Counted from the first letter of the stretch, positions 17,927 to 26,189 are shown. The stretch: 64,000 nucleotides of DNA from Syntrophaceticus sp050949745 (GCA_050949745.1 JBMNGF010000015.1:1-64000); one strand, 5' to 3'. Notes: generated by a model not told the origin, from the letters alone. Program-made: numbers and translations.

Positions 17927-18061
17927 ATGTCTTATACCAGTCATGTTGCTTTTTCAGATGAATCTCATCACAACATTGGGCGATTTCGAGGTATCTCCAT
18001 GATATCATTAGAAAGCGAGCACCGGGAGCTAATTAATGATAAGTTGCAGTCTTCATTCTAA
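17927..18061 (+). pseudogene. N-terminal stub of a DUF3800-like protein
   Basis: 44 codons after AAAGGGAGC. The start (SHVAFSDESHHNIGRFRGISM) resembles the first strand of DUF3800 proteins, where the DES motif carries an acidic residue of an RNase H-like fold. Normal members exceed 200 residues; this one ends at TAA 18059. DUF3800 genes are common in defence islands. Likely a relic. Confidence 0.45.
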
Positions 18062-18145
18062 TCCACCTGTTAGCGCTGTTGTTTTTGGTGTTGTATTTTA
18101 CGAAGAATAAACATACAATAGTATCAACAAGGGGAGGGTGTTGTT

Positions 18146-18370
18146 ATGCCAAATATCAAGCCGGTTTCGGATTTGCGAAATTACACTGAAGTTTTGAAGG
18201 ATGTCGCCGTGGGGGCGCCGGTCTTTTTGACAAAGAACGGCAGGGGGCGCTATGCGCTTGTTGATATTGCAGAGTACGAGAAAATGCAGGCGACAATCAA
18301 GCTAATGGGCGAGTTGGCCAAGGGGAGGAAATCTGGGGAAGATAAGGGTTGGCATTCACATGATAAGTGA
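18146..18370 (+). CDS. Phd/YefM-type antitoxin, C-terminally shortened, no cognate toxin
   Basis: 74 residues after GGGGAGGGTG. The Phd/YefM N-terminal fold is clear: IKPVSDLRNYTEVLK, then GAPVFLTKNGRGRYALVDIAEYE. The tail LMGELAKGRKSGEDKGW is where family members go on with a toxin-binding segment of 10-15 more residues; here it stops after HSHDK. In normal modules a RelE-type toxin follows on the same strand. Instead a RelE-like gene runs into it from the opposite strand, overlapping by about 120 bases, suggesting rearrangement. Confidence 0.7.
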   Translation: MPNIKPVSDLRNYTEVLKDVAVGAPVFLTKNGRGRYALVDIAEYEKMQATIKLMGELAKGRKSGEDKGWHSHDK

Positions 18371-18648
18371 TCATAAATATTACCCCGAGGCCCAATGACC
18401 AAAATTGTGACAATAAAATAATCATCATTGATCTGGTATACTGCACGATAATTTCCGATGCGTAAACGGAAAAGACCTGTTAACTTACCGGAAAGCTTTT
18501 TGGTGTCTACTGAATGATAGGGATCATTTTTTAAATGTTCGAGTTTATCAAGTATTCGACTGGTTGTTGTTTTATCAAGGTGGGATAAATACTTGGATGC
18601 TCTGTTTGACAGGCGGAGCTTATAGGTTTTGGGACTTTCTGAACTCAT
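18250..18648 (-). CDS. RelE/ParE-type toxin with aberrant C-terminal extension
   Basis: Toxin core: TYKLRLSNRASKYLSHLD, then LKNDPYHSVDTKKLSGKLTGLFRLRIGNYRAVYQI and ILVIGPRGNIYD, which is where RelE/ParE proteins normally end. The frame continues for about 38 further residues (LSCECQPLSS onward) that are only the reverse complement of the Phd antitoxin gene, so the native stop has been lost. Start MSSESPK at 18648 overlaps its antitoxin gene by 29 bases. RelE toxins cut mRNA in the ribosome and ParE poisons gyrase; which applies is unknown. Confidence 0.65.
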   Translation of the reverse strand: MSSESPKTYKLRLSNRASKYLSHLDKTTTSRILDKLEHLKNDPYHSVDTKKLSGKLTGLFRLRIGNYRAVYQINDDYFIVTILVIGPRGNIYDHLSCECQPLSSPDFLPLANSPISLIVACIFSYSAISTSA

Positions 18649-18838
18649 CGAAATCAACCCATTCTCCGCGGGCTACTTCTCGCAGAGCGGCTCTAATATC
18701 AGCTATCTCTTCTTCACTGAATTCATCCTTATTATCCAAAATCCCTTCGGCAATAAGACTGCGAAAGAACTCAATTTTTTCTGTTGCCGTAAACTTTTTG
18801 ATCTCCTCAATTACTTTGTTAACACGGGAGACGGCCAT
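18620..18838 (-). CDS. Antitoxin partner of the RelE/ParE-like toxin
   Basis: 72 residues, helical: VNKVIEEIKKFTATEKIEFFRSLI, then a Glu-rich EFSEEEIADIRAALREVARGEW. This architecture is common for small antitoxins transcribed just ahead of RelE/ParE toxins. GGAGGCAATTT precedes the ATG. Specific family not assigned; the assignment rests on size, acidity, gene order and overlap with the toxin. Confidence 0.6.
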   Translation of the reverse strand: MAVSRVNKVIEEIKKFTATEKIEFFRSLIAEGILDNKDEFSEEEIADIRAALREVARGEWVDFDEFRKSQNL

Positions 18839-18949
18839 TAAATTGCCTCCTTTTAGTGTCTAAATTTTTGTTTCGTTTTAATAATTTCTGTCCTTTGCAG
18901 TTTATTATACTGGATAATGTAAACGAATGGAAGACCGGTACCTACAAAA

Positions 18950-19015
18950 AGCAAGCTCGGGGAGAAAAGCAGCTTCCTCACAACGGTACCGGGTTCCACC
19001 CGCATTATGTCGAAT
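18950..19015 (+). repeat. Family C repeat
   Basis: AGCAAGCTCGGGGAGAAAAG at the start, GGTACCGGGTTCCACCCGC in the middle, TATGTCGAATTCC at the end. The remaining 18839-19275 interval holds no gene; it ends with the GGGAGGTGC RBS of the next ORF. Confidence 0.75.
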
Positions 19016-19275
19016 TCCACCGAACGGAAAAAGTATGTTGCCCTGCGAGGCTTCTTTCACATAACGTTTATTACCGGAACAATCACGGTTATGACGTACT
19101 TTTGATATCAACGGCCCCACAATCTGTAACCTAAGTTCCATTGATAGATACTTTACCGGAGCGTTGGGTTTCCGAAGGCAGTTTAGCTGTTAATATTATC
19201 CTGTTCCTGATATAATAAAAGTAACCGTTTAATTATAGGAAATCTTATATATGATTTGGCAGGGAGGTGCTTTTA

Positions 19276-19569
19276 TTGAGTGAACTGGATGTTTTTTTAA
19301 CCAGTCTCAGGGATAAAAAACCGCTTCTCATGAAACAATATGGGGTCAATACTTTGGGGGTATTTGGCTCTTTTGTTCGCGGTGAACAGGGCGAAAATAG
19401 TGATGTTGATATTTTGGTTGGATTTAATGAACCTATAGGTCTTCTCAAATTTGTGGCTTTAAAAAATCAATTAAGTGAAATGTTAGGTAAAGACGTAGAT
19501 TTAGTTATGAAATCGGTTTTAAGATCAAAAATAGGGGAGCGTATTCTGGAAGAAGTGATCTATATATGA
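19276..19569 (+). CDS. mntA: MntA-type minimal nucleotidyltransferase antitoxin
   Basis: 97 residues from TTG 19276, six bases after AGGGAGGTGC. The nucleotidyltransferase motif GSFVRGEQGENSDVDILV (about 36-53) has the G-S and D-x-D residues required for catalysis. In HepT/MntA (type VII) modules MntA AMPylates the HEPN toxin near its active site and so silences it. The downstream HEPN gene overlaps by four bases (ATGA), which supports a functional pair. Confidence 0.85.
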   Translation: MSELDVFLTSLRDKKPLLMKQYGVNTLGVFGSFVRGEQGENSDVDILVGFNEPIGLLKFVALKNQLSEMLGKDVDLVMKSVLRSKIGERILEEVIYI

Positions 19570-19913
19570 AGCGAAACTATGAAGATTATTTAGAGGATAT
19601 TTTGGACTCGATTTACGCTATCGAAATATTTGTCAACGGTATGACAAAAAATGAATTTATCCGTGATCTAAAAACAATTTATGCAACAAGAAAGGCCATT
19701 GAGATTATTGGTGAGGCGGCAAAGAAAATTCCGAAATCAATTAGAGATAAGTATCAAGATATTCCCTGGAGAGAAATTGCAGGTATGCGTGATGTACTTG
19801 TGCATGATTACTTCAATGTAGACTTGAATGTGTTATGGAAAACTGTTCAAGAAGACATTCCAAAATTAAAATCAATGTTTGTAAAAATAATAGAAGATTT
19901 AAACAGGGGATAG
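19566..19913 (+). CDS. hepT: HepT-type HEPN ribonuclease toxin (DUF86)
   Basis: 115 residues, complete for DUF86. Helical HEPN fold with AIEIIGEAAKKIPKSIR in the second half, then the catalytic R-x4-H-x-Y motif in MRDVLVHDYF (about 79-88); the Tyr is the residue AMPylated by the partner in characterised systems. HEPN toxins cleave RNA. Forms a two-gene operon with mntA and seems intact. Confidence 0.88.
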   Translation: MKRNYEDYLEDILDSIYAIEIFVNGMTKNEFIRDLKTIYATRKAIEIIGEAAKKIPKSIRDKYQDIPWREIAGMRDVLVHDYFNVDLNVLWKTVQEDIPKLKSMFVKIIEDLNRG

Positions 19914-19957
19914 GCCGTGTTCAATTCTATGATGAACCTATAAAATCGATCCCGGTA

Positions 19958-19996
19958 CTCGCAACGGTACCGTTTACCACCCGCATTTTGTCGAAT
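19958..19996 (+). repeat. Family C repeat, 3' part
   Basis: CTCGCAACGGTACCGTTTACC followed by CGCATTTTGTCGAA; the 5' half is absent. Confidence 0.65.
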
Positions 19997-20077
19997 ACTA
20001 CCGGACGTGAAAATATGAACTGTGTATCCTGGATTCCCGTCTACTCATAACGAGGTGGGCGGGGTTAGAGTGCCAGC

Positions 20078-20338
20078 TTATACATTGTATTTATCTCTTA
20101 TTTTCCTTAGAGATTCATCTCCGTCAAGTATTTTTCCATCCGTCAATTGTTCCTCAGCAGCATTCAGCTTACGGTATACATCAGACATAAACATCTTTTC
20201 TTCGTACATTTTCACGCTCATGATAACCATATCACCATATCCGTTTTTAGTTACAAAAATAGGCTCATCCGATTCATGGCACATTCGGGAAATCTTACTT
20301 GTGTTTTTTAAATCGCGAATTGGAATAATTTTGGGCAT
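20078..20338 (-). CDS. Orphan Phd/YefM-type antitoxin
   Basis: 86 residues: IIPIRDLKNTSKISRMCHES, then EPIFVTKNGYGDMVIMSVKMYEE, the classic Phd/YefM DNA-binding half, followed by a full-length C-terminal helix rich in Glu/Asp. Good RBS (AAAGGAGCTG). No toxin frame lies downstream (20077 toward 19914, where family C repeat DNA and the HepT end are found), so the toxin was lost or is elsewhere. It may protect against related toxins. Confidence 0.75.
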   Translation of the reverse strand: MPKIIPIRDLKNTSKISRMCHESDEPIFVTKNGYGDMVIMSVKMYEEKMFMSDVYRKLNAAEEQLTDGKILDGDESLRKIRDKYNV

Positions 20339-20431
20339 AATATTCAGCTCCTTTCTATGGCCTTATTATACCATAATTATGCACTAACAAAGAAATGATC
20401 ATCACTGATCTAAATAAGGGGGAAGCAAAAA

Positions 20432-20460
20432 GGAAGCAAAAAGAACGTCCCTTTGCTTCC
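20432..20460. repeat. Palindromic repeat, family B
   Basis: GGAAGCAAAAAGAACGTCCC with a TTTGCTTCC arm, plus an extra half-arm upstream. It touches the 3' end of the DUF3343 gene. Confidence 0.8.
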
Positions 20461-20462
20461 TT

Positions 20463-20708
20463 TTAGTATTTGCGGCGAATCTTGGCTATCCCTTCGATTT
20501 TTGCACCGCAACAGTCGATAACCTCTTTGGCGGCTTGGAGATATTCTTCTGTTACTAGAAGGGAGATGCCACAAAAGCTGCTTGCGGCACGAGGTGTTGG
20601 TGCAATGGAGCATTTCACCCTTGCCTTTTTAAGTTCTTTGTGTAGGTGTAATCCTTCATGATGGTTGGGAAAGAGTATGTAGTAATTATAAACTTCGGTT
20701 TCTTCCAC
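20463..20708 (-). CDS. DUF3343 putative Se/S carrier-like protein
   Basis: 81 residues: NYYILFPNHHEGLHLHKELKKA, then CSIAPTPRAASSFCGISLLV. The PTPR and SxxCGxS motifs are diagnostic of DUF3343, small proteins with a conserved reactive cysteine often encoded near selenium or dehydratase genes. It follows the reductase gene at 20717 by 8 bases and probably belongs to the same operon. Function is not established; a persulfide/selenide carrier role is a proposal for the family. Confidence 0.75.
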   Translation of the reverse strand: MEETEVYNYYILFPNHHEGLHLHKELKKARVKCSIAPTPRAASSFCGISLLVTEEYLQAAKEVIDCCGAKIEGIAKIRRKY

Positions 20709-20716
20709 TGTTCAGC

Positions 20717-21991
20717 TTAGTTCCCCAACATTTCCAAAAATGCTTGCACACGGGTTCTGATCTGTTCTGAGTCCTGCTCACTATAGTCGGTCTCCAAGTG
20801 TATGACAGGAATGCCTTCTTTTTTAAGAGCCTGCTGGACAAGGTAGCCTTCTGTAGAATAAAGGCCGCAAAACTGTAAATTGCAGTCGATTACACCGTCA
20901 ACCTTGTATTCTTTGACGAGGCGCAGAATATCATCTATTCTTCCCTCATTTGGTGTGAAGCAGGCACAGTTGACTTTCATGTATCGTTCAGCCAGGGCCT
21001 GAATCTGTTCATTCAGGGTTGTCCCCGTTTCGTCTACTGAATTTTCAAAATAGCGGACTCCTGTACAGGTTTCTTCAACTACGACAGGTGCACCGCAGGT
21101 TTCCACGATCTGATGAAGTTTCCAGTTGGGAATAGCCATCGGTGTCCCGGTGATCATGACCCGTGGAGCGTCTGCCGGGAAGACCCCGTTACCCTCAGCG
21201 ATTCTCTTGTCCAGTTCATCGCATAATTCGTTGGTTTTAGAGGAAAAGCGTTCCGGTTCATCATAAAAGGCGATCTGGGTAATCAAAAGTGCATCTCTGC
21301 CGCTGATAGGAACAGGTGAGTTTTTGCGGGTGTTATAGAGCCGCTCTAAAGCTTTACGTTTGCGGTTAATGAGTTTAATGTTTTCCGCCAGGGCTTCTGG
21401 TGTTATTTTACTGTCTGTTACTTCTTCAACTTTATTGAGAAACAGTTTGATTTCTTCGGTCCAGGCTGCGATATCTTTTTCTCTCTTCATCTGGGGAAGG
21501 TCCATCACATAGACGGGAACATCCTGATTGAGTATTTCCCATGCCTTCTTTTTGCCGTCACAGGTAGTTTCTCCGATGTAAATGTCAGCCAGACGGAAAA
21601 AGGGGCAGGTTTTGTCAAGGCGTGCACCAACTGATGCCTTGATCAAGGGGCAGGTATTGGCAGGCAGCACCTTTTCCCCGCCTGGAACCCAGAACTGTGA
21701 ACCCCCGCATAAACCAGTGGCAATGGCACCTGCTGCAAAGATAATCTCATCTGGTACATAAACACAGAATGTGCCGAATACTTTACCCCCTTTTTTCCTG
21801 TGCTCTACCAGTTCTGAGGGCCTTACCCCATGAATTTCCGCGACAACAAAGTCATAATAGTCCATCCCTTCAGGACGGTTTTGCTGGGAAATATAGACTT
21901 CATGAAAGGCATCGGGCAGAGCCTCACATAAGAGATCATGCTTTTCCAAGTCCATTCCCAGGCCATTCCACATATCCCGATAATCAGCCAT
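20717..21991 (-). CDS. Double-cubane-cluster reductase / 2-hydroxyacyl-CoA dehydratase D-type protein
   Basis: 424 residues, one polypeptide of the HgdB/BcrC fold. Cysteines at GTFCVYVP (about 76), NTCPLIK (about 113), KTCPFF and GETTCDGKKKAWE are in the positions of cluster ligands. The single-subunit size plus a 256-residue activase next door fits the double-cubane cluster protein group (Carboxydothermus-type, an [8Fe-9S] reductase of unknown physiological substrate) better than true two-subunit dehydratases. ATP-driven electrons from the activase would reduce it. Start after GGGAGGAG. Substrate unknown. Confidence 0.75.
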   Translation of the reverse strand: MADYRDMWNGLGMDLEKHDLLCEALPDAFHEVYISQQNRPEGMDYYDFVVAEIHGVRPSELVEHRKKGGKVFGTFCVYVPDEIIFAAGAIATGLCGGSQFWVPGGEKVLPANTCPLIKASVGARLDKTCPFFRLADIYIGETTCDGKKKAWEILNQDVPVYVMDLPQMKREKDIAAWTEEIKLFLNKVEEVTDSKITPEALAENIKLINRKRKALERLYNTRKNSPVPISGRDALLITQIAFYDEPERFSSKTNELCDELDKRIAEGNGVFPADAPRVMITGTPMAIPNWKLHQIVETCGAPVVVEETCTGVRYFENSVDETGTTLNEQIQALAERYMKVNCACFTPNEGRIDDILRLVKEYKVDGVIDCNLQFCGLYSTEGYLVQQALKKEGIPVIHLETDYSEQDSEQIRTRVQAFLEMLGN

Positions 21992-22080
21992 TGTTTCTCC
22001 TCCCTTTTTTTAATTAAATTGACATCATAAAAATGAACCACTGCAATGTGAAAGCTGTATTGCAGTAAATACCAAAAAGA

Positions 22081-22851
22081 TTATGCTCGTAAGCTATCCT
22101 GGGCGATCAGCGCGGCTCCTATTGCTCCGGCCAACTGACAGTCTTTTGGCACCAGAACAGGAACACCGAGCTGCTCCTCCAGGTTTGCCCGAACGCCTTC
22201 GTTCCTAGCAACCCCACCTGTAAAGGTAACTTTGTTCAAAGTACCCATACGCTGGGCCATGCCAGCGATACGACGTGCGATGGACTGGTGCAGTCCGGCG
22301 ATGATTTCTCCTTTAGCTCTGCCCTGGGTCAAAAGTCCGATCACCTCAGATTCAGCGAAAACTGTGCACATGCTGTTCAGGGTAATCGGTGTTTGTTCTG
22401 CGGATAAGGCTGCCAGATCATTTACATCAATTTCAAGGGCGTTGGCGATGACCTGCAGGAAACGCCCCGTCCCTGCGGCACATTTATCGTTCATGGTGAA
22501 ATCAAGCACCTGGCCCTGGCCATTGATCCTGATCACCTTGCTGTCCTGTCCGCCGATGTCAATAACCAGATCGGTCCTAGGTGAAAGGTAGGCAGCGCCG
22601 CGAGCATGGCACGTTATTTCAGTGACCACACGGTCAGCGAAATCGATGGATACACGGCCGTATCCGGTCGCTACCAAGCAATCAATTTGTTCCTCAGTGT
22701 ATCCTGACTGGTCCAGTAATCTGCCGTAAACTTGATGAGCTGCCTGACGGGGGCTCCAACCGGTAGGAGCAATTGTTTTAAATAAACGTTGACCATTGAA
22801 AAGAACAGCCTTTGTTGACATAGAACCAATGTCGATTCCTGCTACTAGCAT
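22081..22851 (-). CDS. Acyl-CoA dehydratase activase / ATP-dependent reductase (BadF/BcrA/HgdC family)
   Basis: 256 residues. ASKHA ATPase with phosphate motif DIGSMSTKAVL at about 6-16, DLVIDIGGQDSK at about 94, cluster-ligand cysteines in KCAAGTGRFL (about 123) and SMCTVFAESEVI (about 161), and VTFTGGVARNEGV near 213. As a dimer it holds one [4Fe-4S] cluster and couples ATP hydrolysis to low-potential electron transfer. It is transcribed ahead of the 424-residue partner, 90 bases apart, forming one module with DUF3343. Confidence 0.88.
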   Translation of the reverse strand: MLVAGIDIGSMSTKAVLFNGQRLFKTIAPTGWSPRQAAHQVYGRLLDQSGYTEEQIDCLVATGYGRVSIDFADRVVTEITCHARGAAYLSPRTDLVIDIGGQDSKVIRINGQGQVLDFTMNDKCAAGTGRFLQVIANALEIDVNDLAALSAEQTPITLNSMCTVFAESEVIGLLTQGRAKGEIIAGLHQSIARRIAGMAQRMGTLNKVTFTGGVARNEGVRANLEEQLGVPVLVPKDCQLAGAIGAALIAQDSLRA

Positions 22852-23012
22852 CTATAACCCCTCAATGCATAACATATTGTAATGTTAATATGTCTTAATA
22901 GTTATAACTAAGCTCATTTTAGGTGATATAGATGCTGCAGTCAACATAGAACAGGGGGGAAGAGGCATGAATAATAGTTATAGCTGATAGCAGGATATCA
23001 AGCATAGAGAAA

Positions 23013-23041
23013 GGAAGCAAAAAGAACGTCCCTTTGCTTCC
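23013..23041. repeat. Palindromic repeat, family B
   Basis: GGAAGCAAAAAGAACGTCCC and TTTGCTTCC arm, placed directly after the small gene at 23052. Confidence 0.8.
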
Positions 23042-23051
23042 TTTCTATGAC

Positions 23052-23288
23052 TTAGTGGAAATGTAGTTGCTGTATTTCTGTAAGGAGGTTTTCTCCTTCT
23101 GCGATATGTCCTTGTAGGTCTTGTATTTGTTGAGGGTCACCGTCTTTTTTTGTCAGGTTTTCCACTTCTGCTTTATGTGCAGCGACAGAGCCTTCTAAAT
23201 CATGATATATTCCTGATACTACTCCGTAAGTTAAGGCACCTTTCTTTTTTTCTTCTTCGTACCGCTGGCGTAAGCTATGGCAACTCAT
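23052..23288 (-). CDS. Small coiled-coil protein of unknown function
   Basis: 78 residues, charged and helical (RQRYEEEKKKGALTYG, then EVENLTKKDGDPQQIQDL). No family recognised. The strong RBS AAAGGAGGGC and helical heptad-like pattern support a real gene. Monocistronic. Confidence 0.6.
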   Translation of the reverse strand: MSCHSLRQRYEEEKKKGALTYGVVSGIYHDLEGSVAAHKAEVENLTKKDGDPQQIQDLQGHIAEGENLLTEIQQLHFH

Positions 23289-23435
23289 TAAAATGCCCTC
23301 CTTTTGGCTACGTTTTTATTTGATAGTGTTATCCATATTATGTGCTGATATGATGATTATATAAGAAGGTTTTCTGGGGGAAGCTTTAGTGTCACAATAA
23401 GCAGCCATCTGGGGCCAGGTTTGCTTTTACTCAAT

Positions 23436-23462
23436 GTGGCAAACGAAACGTCCCCATGCCAC
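23436..23462. repeat. REP-A palindrome
   Basis: Begins GTGGCAAACGAAACGTCCCC and ends ATGCCAC, with an extra TGCCACC half-copy. First of about 28 REP-A copies. Confidence 0.85.
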
Positions 23463-23473
23463 CCCCATGCCAC

Positions 23474-24355
23474 CTAGTCTGTTAACATTTCGCATATTTT
23501 GCGATAGTTCTCTGAAAACACACTGCCCTTATTCCATATAAACGCAAAATCGTGAAAAACCTGAAAATCCTTTAATTTTATCTCTCTTAAAGTTCCATTC
23601 TCCAATTCCTTCTTAACTGCTGCCTCATACAGAAAAGTTATTCCACAGCCATATTCTACAAGCGATTTTATGGCATTCATTCCTCCGATTTCAACTGCAC
23701 ATCTAAAATCTTCAATTCCTAAATTCCTGGCCTCTAGATACTTTTCTAGGATTCTCCTTGTTCCAGAGCCAGATTCCCTCACAACAATCCGTTCTGACAG
23801 CAGATCCTTTAATCTCTCTGGTTCGCTTTCAAATATATATTCTTTACTACATACTGCTATATATCGTTCTTGAGAGTAGACTAAATAATCATAATCCTTT
23901 TTATCAAAGTTACCCTCTACTAATGCAAAATCAATTTCTCCCAAACAGAGCTTTTCCAACAATTCACTTGTATTGCCTATAAGCATTCGTATCTGTGTGT
24001 CTGGATGTAGATCTAAATGTGATTTTATATGTTTCGCTATAACAAATTCGCCGATTGTTAAGGTTGCTCCAAAAATCATTTTATTTTTTCTTGTTTTTAA
24101 AGCATTGATGCGTTCCTTTAAATAAATGTCATCATGCTTTATTGTAATTGCCGCCTGATATAATATTTTGCCAGCATCGGTTAAGCGCATCTTTTTCCCT
24201 TCATATGCAAATAACTTTACACCATAATAATCCTCAAGATAATGTATATGTTGTGATACCGCTGGTTGTGTAATATTAAGAGTCTTAGCTGCTTTTGTAA
24301 AGTTCATATGTCTGCATACTGCTAAAAAAGTATCTATTTTAAAATCCATCATCAT
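23474..24355 (-). CDS. LysR-family transcriptional regulator
   Basis: 293 residues from an ATG preceded by GGAAAGGGA. N-terminal winged HTH: FLAVCRHMNFTKAAKTLNITQPAVSQHIHYLE, then the effector-binding domain from about 90 (IFGATLTIGEF, DFALVEGNFD, IVVRESGSGTRRILE). Divergent from the YeiH-type transporter gene with about 190 bases between, the normal arrangement for a LysR activator of yeiH-like genes. The ligand is unknown. Confidence 0.85.
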   Translation of the reverse strand: MMMDFKIDTFLAVCRHMNFTKAAKTLNITQPAVSQHIHYLEDYYGVKLFAYEGKKMRLTDAGKILYQAAITIKHDDIYLKERINALKTRKNKMIFGATLTIGEFVIAKHIKSHLDLHPDTQIRMLIGNTSELLEKLCLGEIDFALVEGNFDKKDYDYLVYSQERYIAVCSKEYIFESEPERLKDLLSERIVVRESGSGTRRILEKYLEARNLGIEDFRCAVEIGGMNAIKSLVEYGCGITFLYEAAVKKELENGTLREIKLKDFQVFHDFAFIWNKGSVFSENYRKICEMLTD

Positions 24356-24543
24356 AATAAAAGTCCCTTTCCTTCCCATGTATTTTCAATTTTCTGAGCT
24401 GCCGCATATCTATTATAATATAATATTATCGTTTTATAAATAAACATAATTTCTTGTTATCATATCATTATGGTAACCTATTATCATCGCTAAGAGACAT
24501 TTACAAAGTAAAACATTTGGATTCAGGCAAGGAGGACATTAAT

Positions 24544-25575
24544 ATGAATTTTATCAAAAAAAGTTGGCCAGGATTAGTGCTCTGTCTAGCTATTGCCATA
24601 CCGTCATATTTACTTGGCAAATATTTTCCCATCATTGGTGGTCCCGTAATTGCAATTATTATTGGGATAATTATCACGTTATTTATTAAAGATAAGAATA
24701 AATTTGAATCAGGCATTCGATTTACTTCCAAAAAGATCCTGCAGTATGCAGTTATCCTATTAGGTTTTGGACTGAACTTGTCTGTGGTACTAAAGACAGG
24801 CAAACAATCACTGCCAATTATTGTGGGCACAATTGCTGCTTCACTTATTATCGCATTATTAGTTCACAAGATAATGCACTTACCATCAAAGATGTCTACC
24901 CTAATCGGTGTGGGTTCATCTATTTGCGGTGGTTCCGCAATTGCTGCTACTGCGCCAGTAATAGATGCTGATGACGAGGAAGTTGCACAGTCAATCTCAG
25001 TTATTTTCTTTTTTAATGTGCTTGCTGCTATTTTATTTCCATCCCTTGGCGTGTGGCTTGGCTTTTCAAGCTTTTCTGGTGAAGCCTTTGGTGTCTTTGC
25101 TGGAACAGCAATTAATGATACATCATCTGTAACTGCTGCCGCCGCAACATGGGATAGTATGTACAATTTGGGTTCGGCTACCCTTGATAAAGCTGTGACA
25201 GTTAAATTAACAAGAACTTTAGCGATTATCCCTATTACAGTTGCACTTGCATTCTTGAGCGCAAAAAAGAAAAAAAATGCTGATGGGATGAAAATAAATA
25301 TAAAAAGCATTTTTCCCTTCTTCATTATTTATTTTGTATTGGCTTCTATTTTTACCACAATAGCTACAAGTTTTGGTGTTCCTTCATCAATGTTTACACC
25401 ATTCAAGGAACTAAGTAAATTCTTTATCATCCTGGCTATGGCAGCAATTGGCTTGAATACAAACATGGTAAAACTTGTGAAATCTGGTGGAAAGCCGATC
25501 GTTTTGGGATTTTGCTGCTGGGTAGGTATTATTGCAGCAAGTCTTACCTTACAACATTTTCTTGCAATTTGGTAA
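24544..25575 (+). CDS. YeiH/UPF0324 family putative sulfate or small-anion exporter
   Basis: 343 residues from ATG 24544 behind AAGGAGGAC. About ten hydrophobic segments. Family marks include LLGFGLNLSVVLKTG, GVGSSICGGSAIAA (about 119) and GTAINDTSSVTAAAA (about 186), and a late AAIGLNTNM. YeiH-type proteins are predicted exporters; in sulfonate users related members export sulfite/sulfate. The divergent LysR gene probably controls it. Monocistronic; followed directly by a family B repeat. Confidence 0.8.
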   Translation: MNFIKKSWPGLVLCLAIAIPSYLLGKYFPIIGGPVIAIIIGIIITLFIKDKNKFESGIRFTSKKILQYAVILLGFGLNLSVVLKTGKQSLPIIVGTIAASLIIALLVHKIMHLPSKMSTLIGVGSSICGGSAIAATAPVIDADDEEVAQSISVIFFFNVLAAILFPSLGVWLGFSSFSGEAFGVFAGTAINDTSSVTAAAATWDSMYNLGSATLDKAVTVKLTRTLAIIPITVALAFLSAKKKKNADGMKINIKSIFPFFIIYFVLASIFTTIATSFGVPSSMFTPFKELSKFFIILAMAAIGLNTNMVKLVKSGGKPIVLGFCCWVGIIAASLTLQHFLAIW

Positions 25576-25577
25576 AG

Positions 25578-25606
25578 GGAAGCAAGGGGACGGTCCTTTT
25601 GCTTCC
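25578..25606. repeat. Palindromic repeat, family B
   Basis: GGAAGCAAGGGGACGGTCC then TTTTGCTTCC, touching the stop of the YeiH-type gene; a half copy follows at about 25638. Confidence 0.8.
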
Positions 25607-25659
25607 TTTTGTTACTGAAAAGAGGGACAAATTCCTGACGGTCCTTTTGCTTCCTAATA

Positions 25660-25684
25660 TGCAACAGGAACCGTCTCCAGTGCA
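25660..25684. repeat. Palindromic repeat, family B2
   Basis: TGCAACAGGAACCGTCTCC followed by a GTGCAT arm. Confidence 0.7.
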
Positions 25685-25835
25685 TCTCTATGGAGTTCCT
25701 TTTTCGCATAATGTTCATTATGGGAACTAGTTAATGGACTGTATTCTTTTACCGATATATAGAAAAATATGCTACAATAATACAAGAGTTGCCGTTTGGC
25801 GGTTAGTCACTTTCCCATGAGGGGAGGTGATGCTT

Positions 25836-25916
25836 ATGATTACTTGGACAGGGCTTTTTAGTTTCTGTTTGGTAATTATAGGTGTTGTTTCTCTGTGTTT
25901 AATGCGCAGAAAATAA
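25836..25916 (+). CDS. Holin-like type I toxin peptide
   Basis: 26 residues starting MITWTGLFSFCLVIIGVV and ending LMRRK: one hydrophobic membrane span with a basic C-terminus. A very strong RBS (GGGGAGGTG) precedes it; an in-frame ATG two codons upstream is possible. Two GC hairpins follow immediately, as in Firmicute type I toxin loci of the TxpA/BsrG/holin-like kind, where an antisense RNA overlaps the toxin 3' end. A TACAAT -10-like box sits at 25773. The toxin call is by architecture; the antisense promoter was not identified. Confidence 0.55.
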   Translation: MITWTGLFSFCLVIIGVVSLCLMRRK

Positions 25917-25919
25917 CGA

Positions 25920-25978
25920 GACCGCCTGTGTAAGGCGGTCAGTCTTAATTTAGGACTAGCCGCCCAGCTAAAAGCGGC
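25920..25978 (+). ncRNA. Paired hairpins of toxin mRNA / presumed antisense RNA region
   Basis: Hairpin 1: GACCGCC...GGCGGTC at 25920-25940. Hairpin 2: GCCGC...GCGGC at 25959-25978. Two structured elements right after a tiny toxin frame suggest the toxin-antitoxin RNA overlap. The remaining interval to 26271 holds B/B2 repeats and a TATAAT box at 26235. Confidence 0.4.
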
Positions 25979-26129
25979 AACTCCTTCATTCATCATATGA
26001 TAACATGCATAAAAATATTCGTCAACGGTGGAGATTTAGTTATGAAATCGGCTTTAAGATCAAAAAGGGCAATGCATAAAAAAACACCCACCTACGGTGC
26101 CTTCGCACTTTCAGTGGTTCATTCACATT

Positions 26130-26189
26130 GGAAGCAAAGGGACGGTACTTTTGTTTCCTAATATGCAACAGGGGAACCGTCCCCAGTGC
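26130..26189. repeat. Palindromic repeats B and B2
   Basis: GGAAGCAAAGGGACGGTAC with a TTTGTTTCC arm (26130-26158), then TGCAACAGGGGAACCGTCCCC and GTGCAT (B2). Confidence 0.75.
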
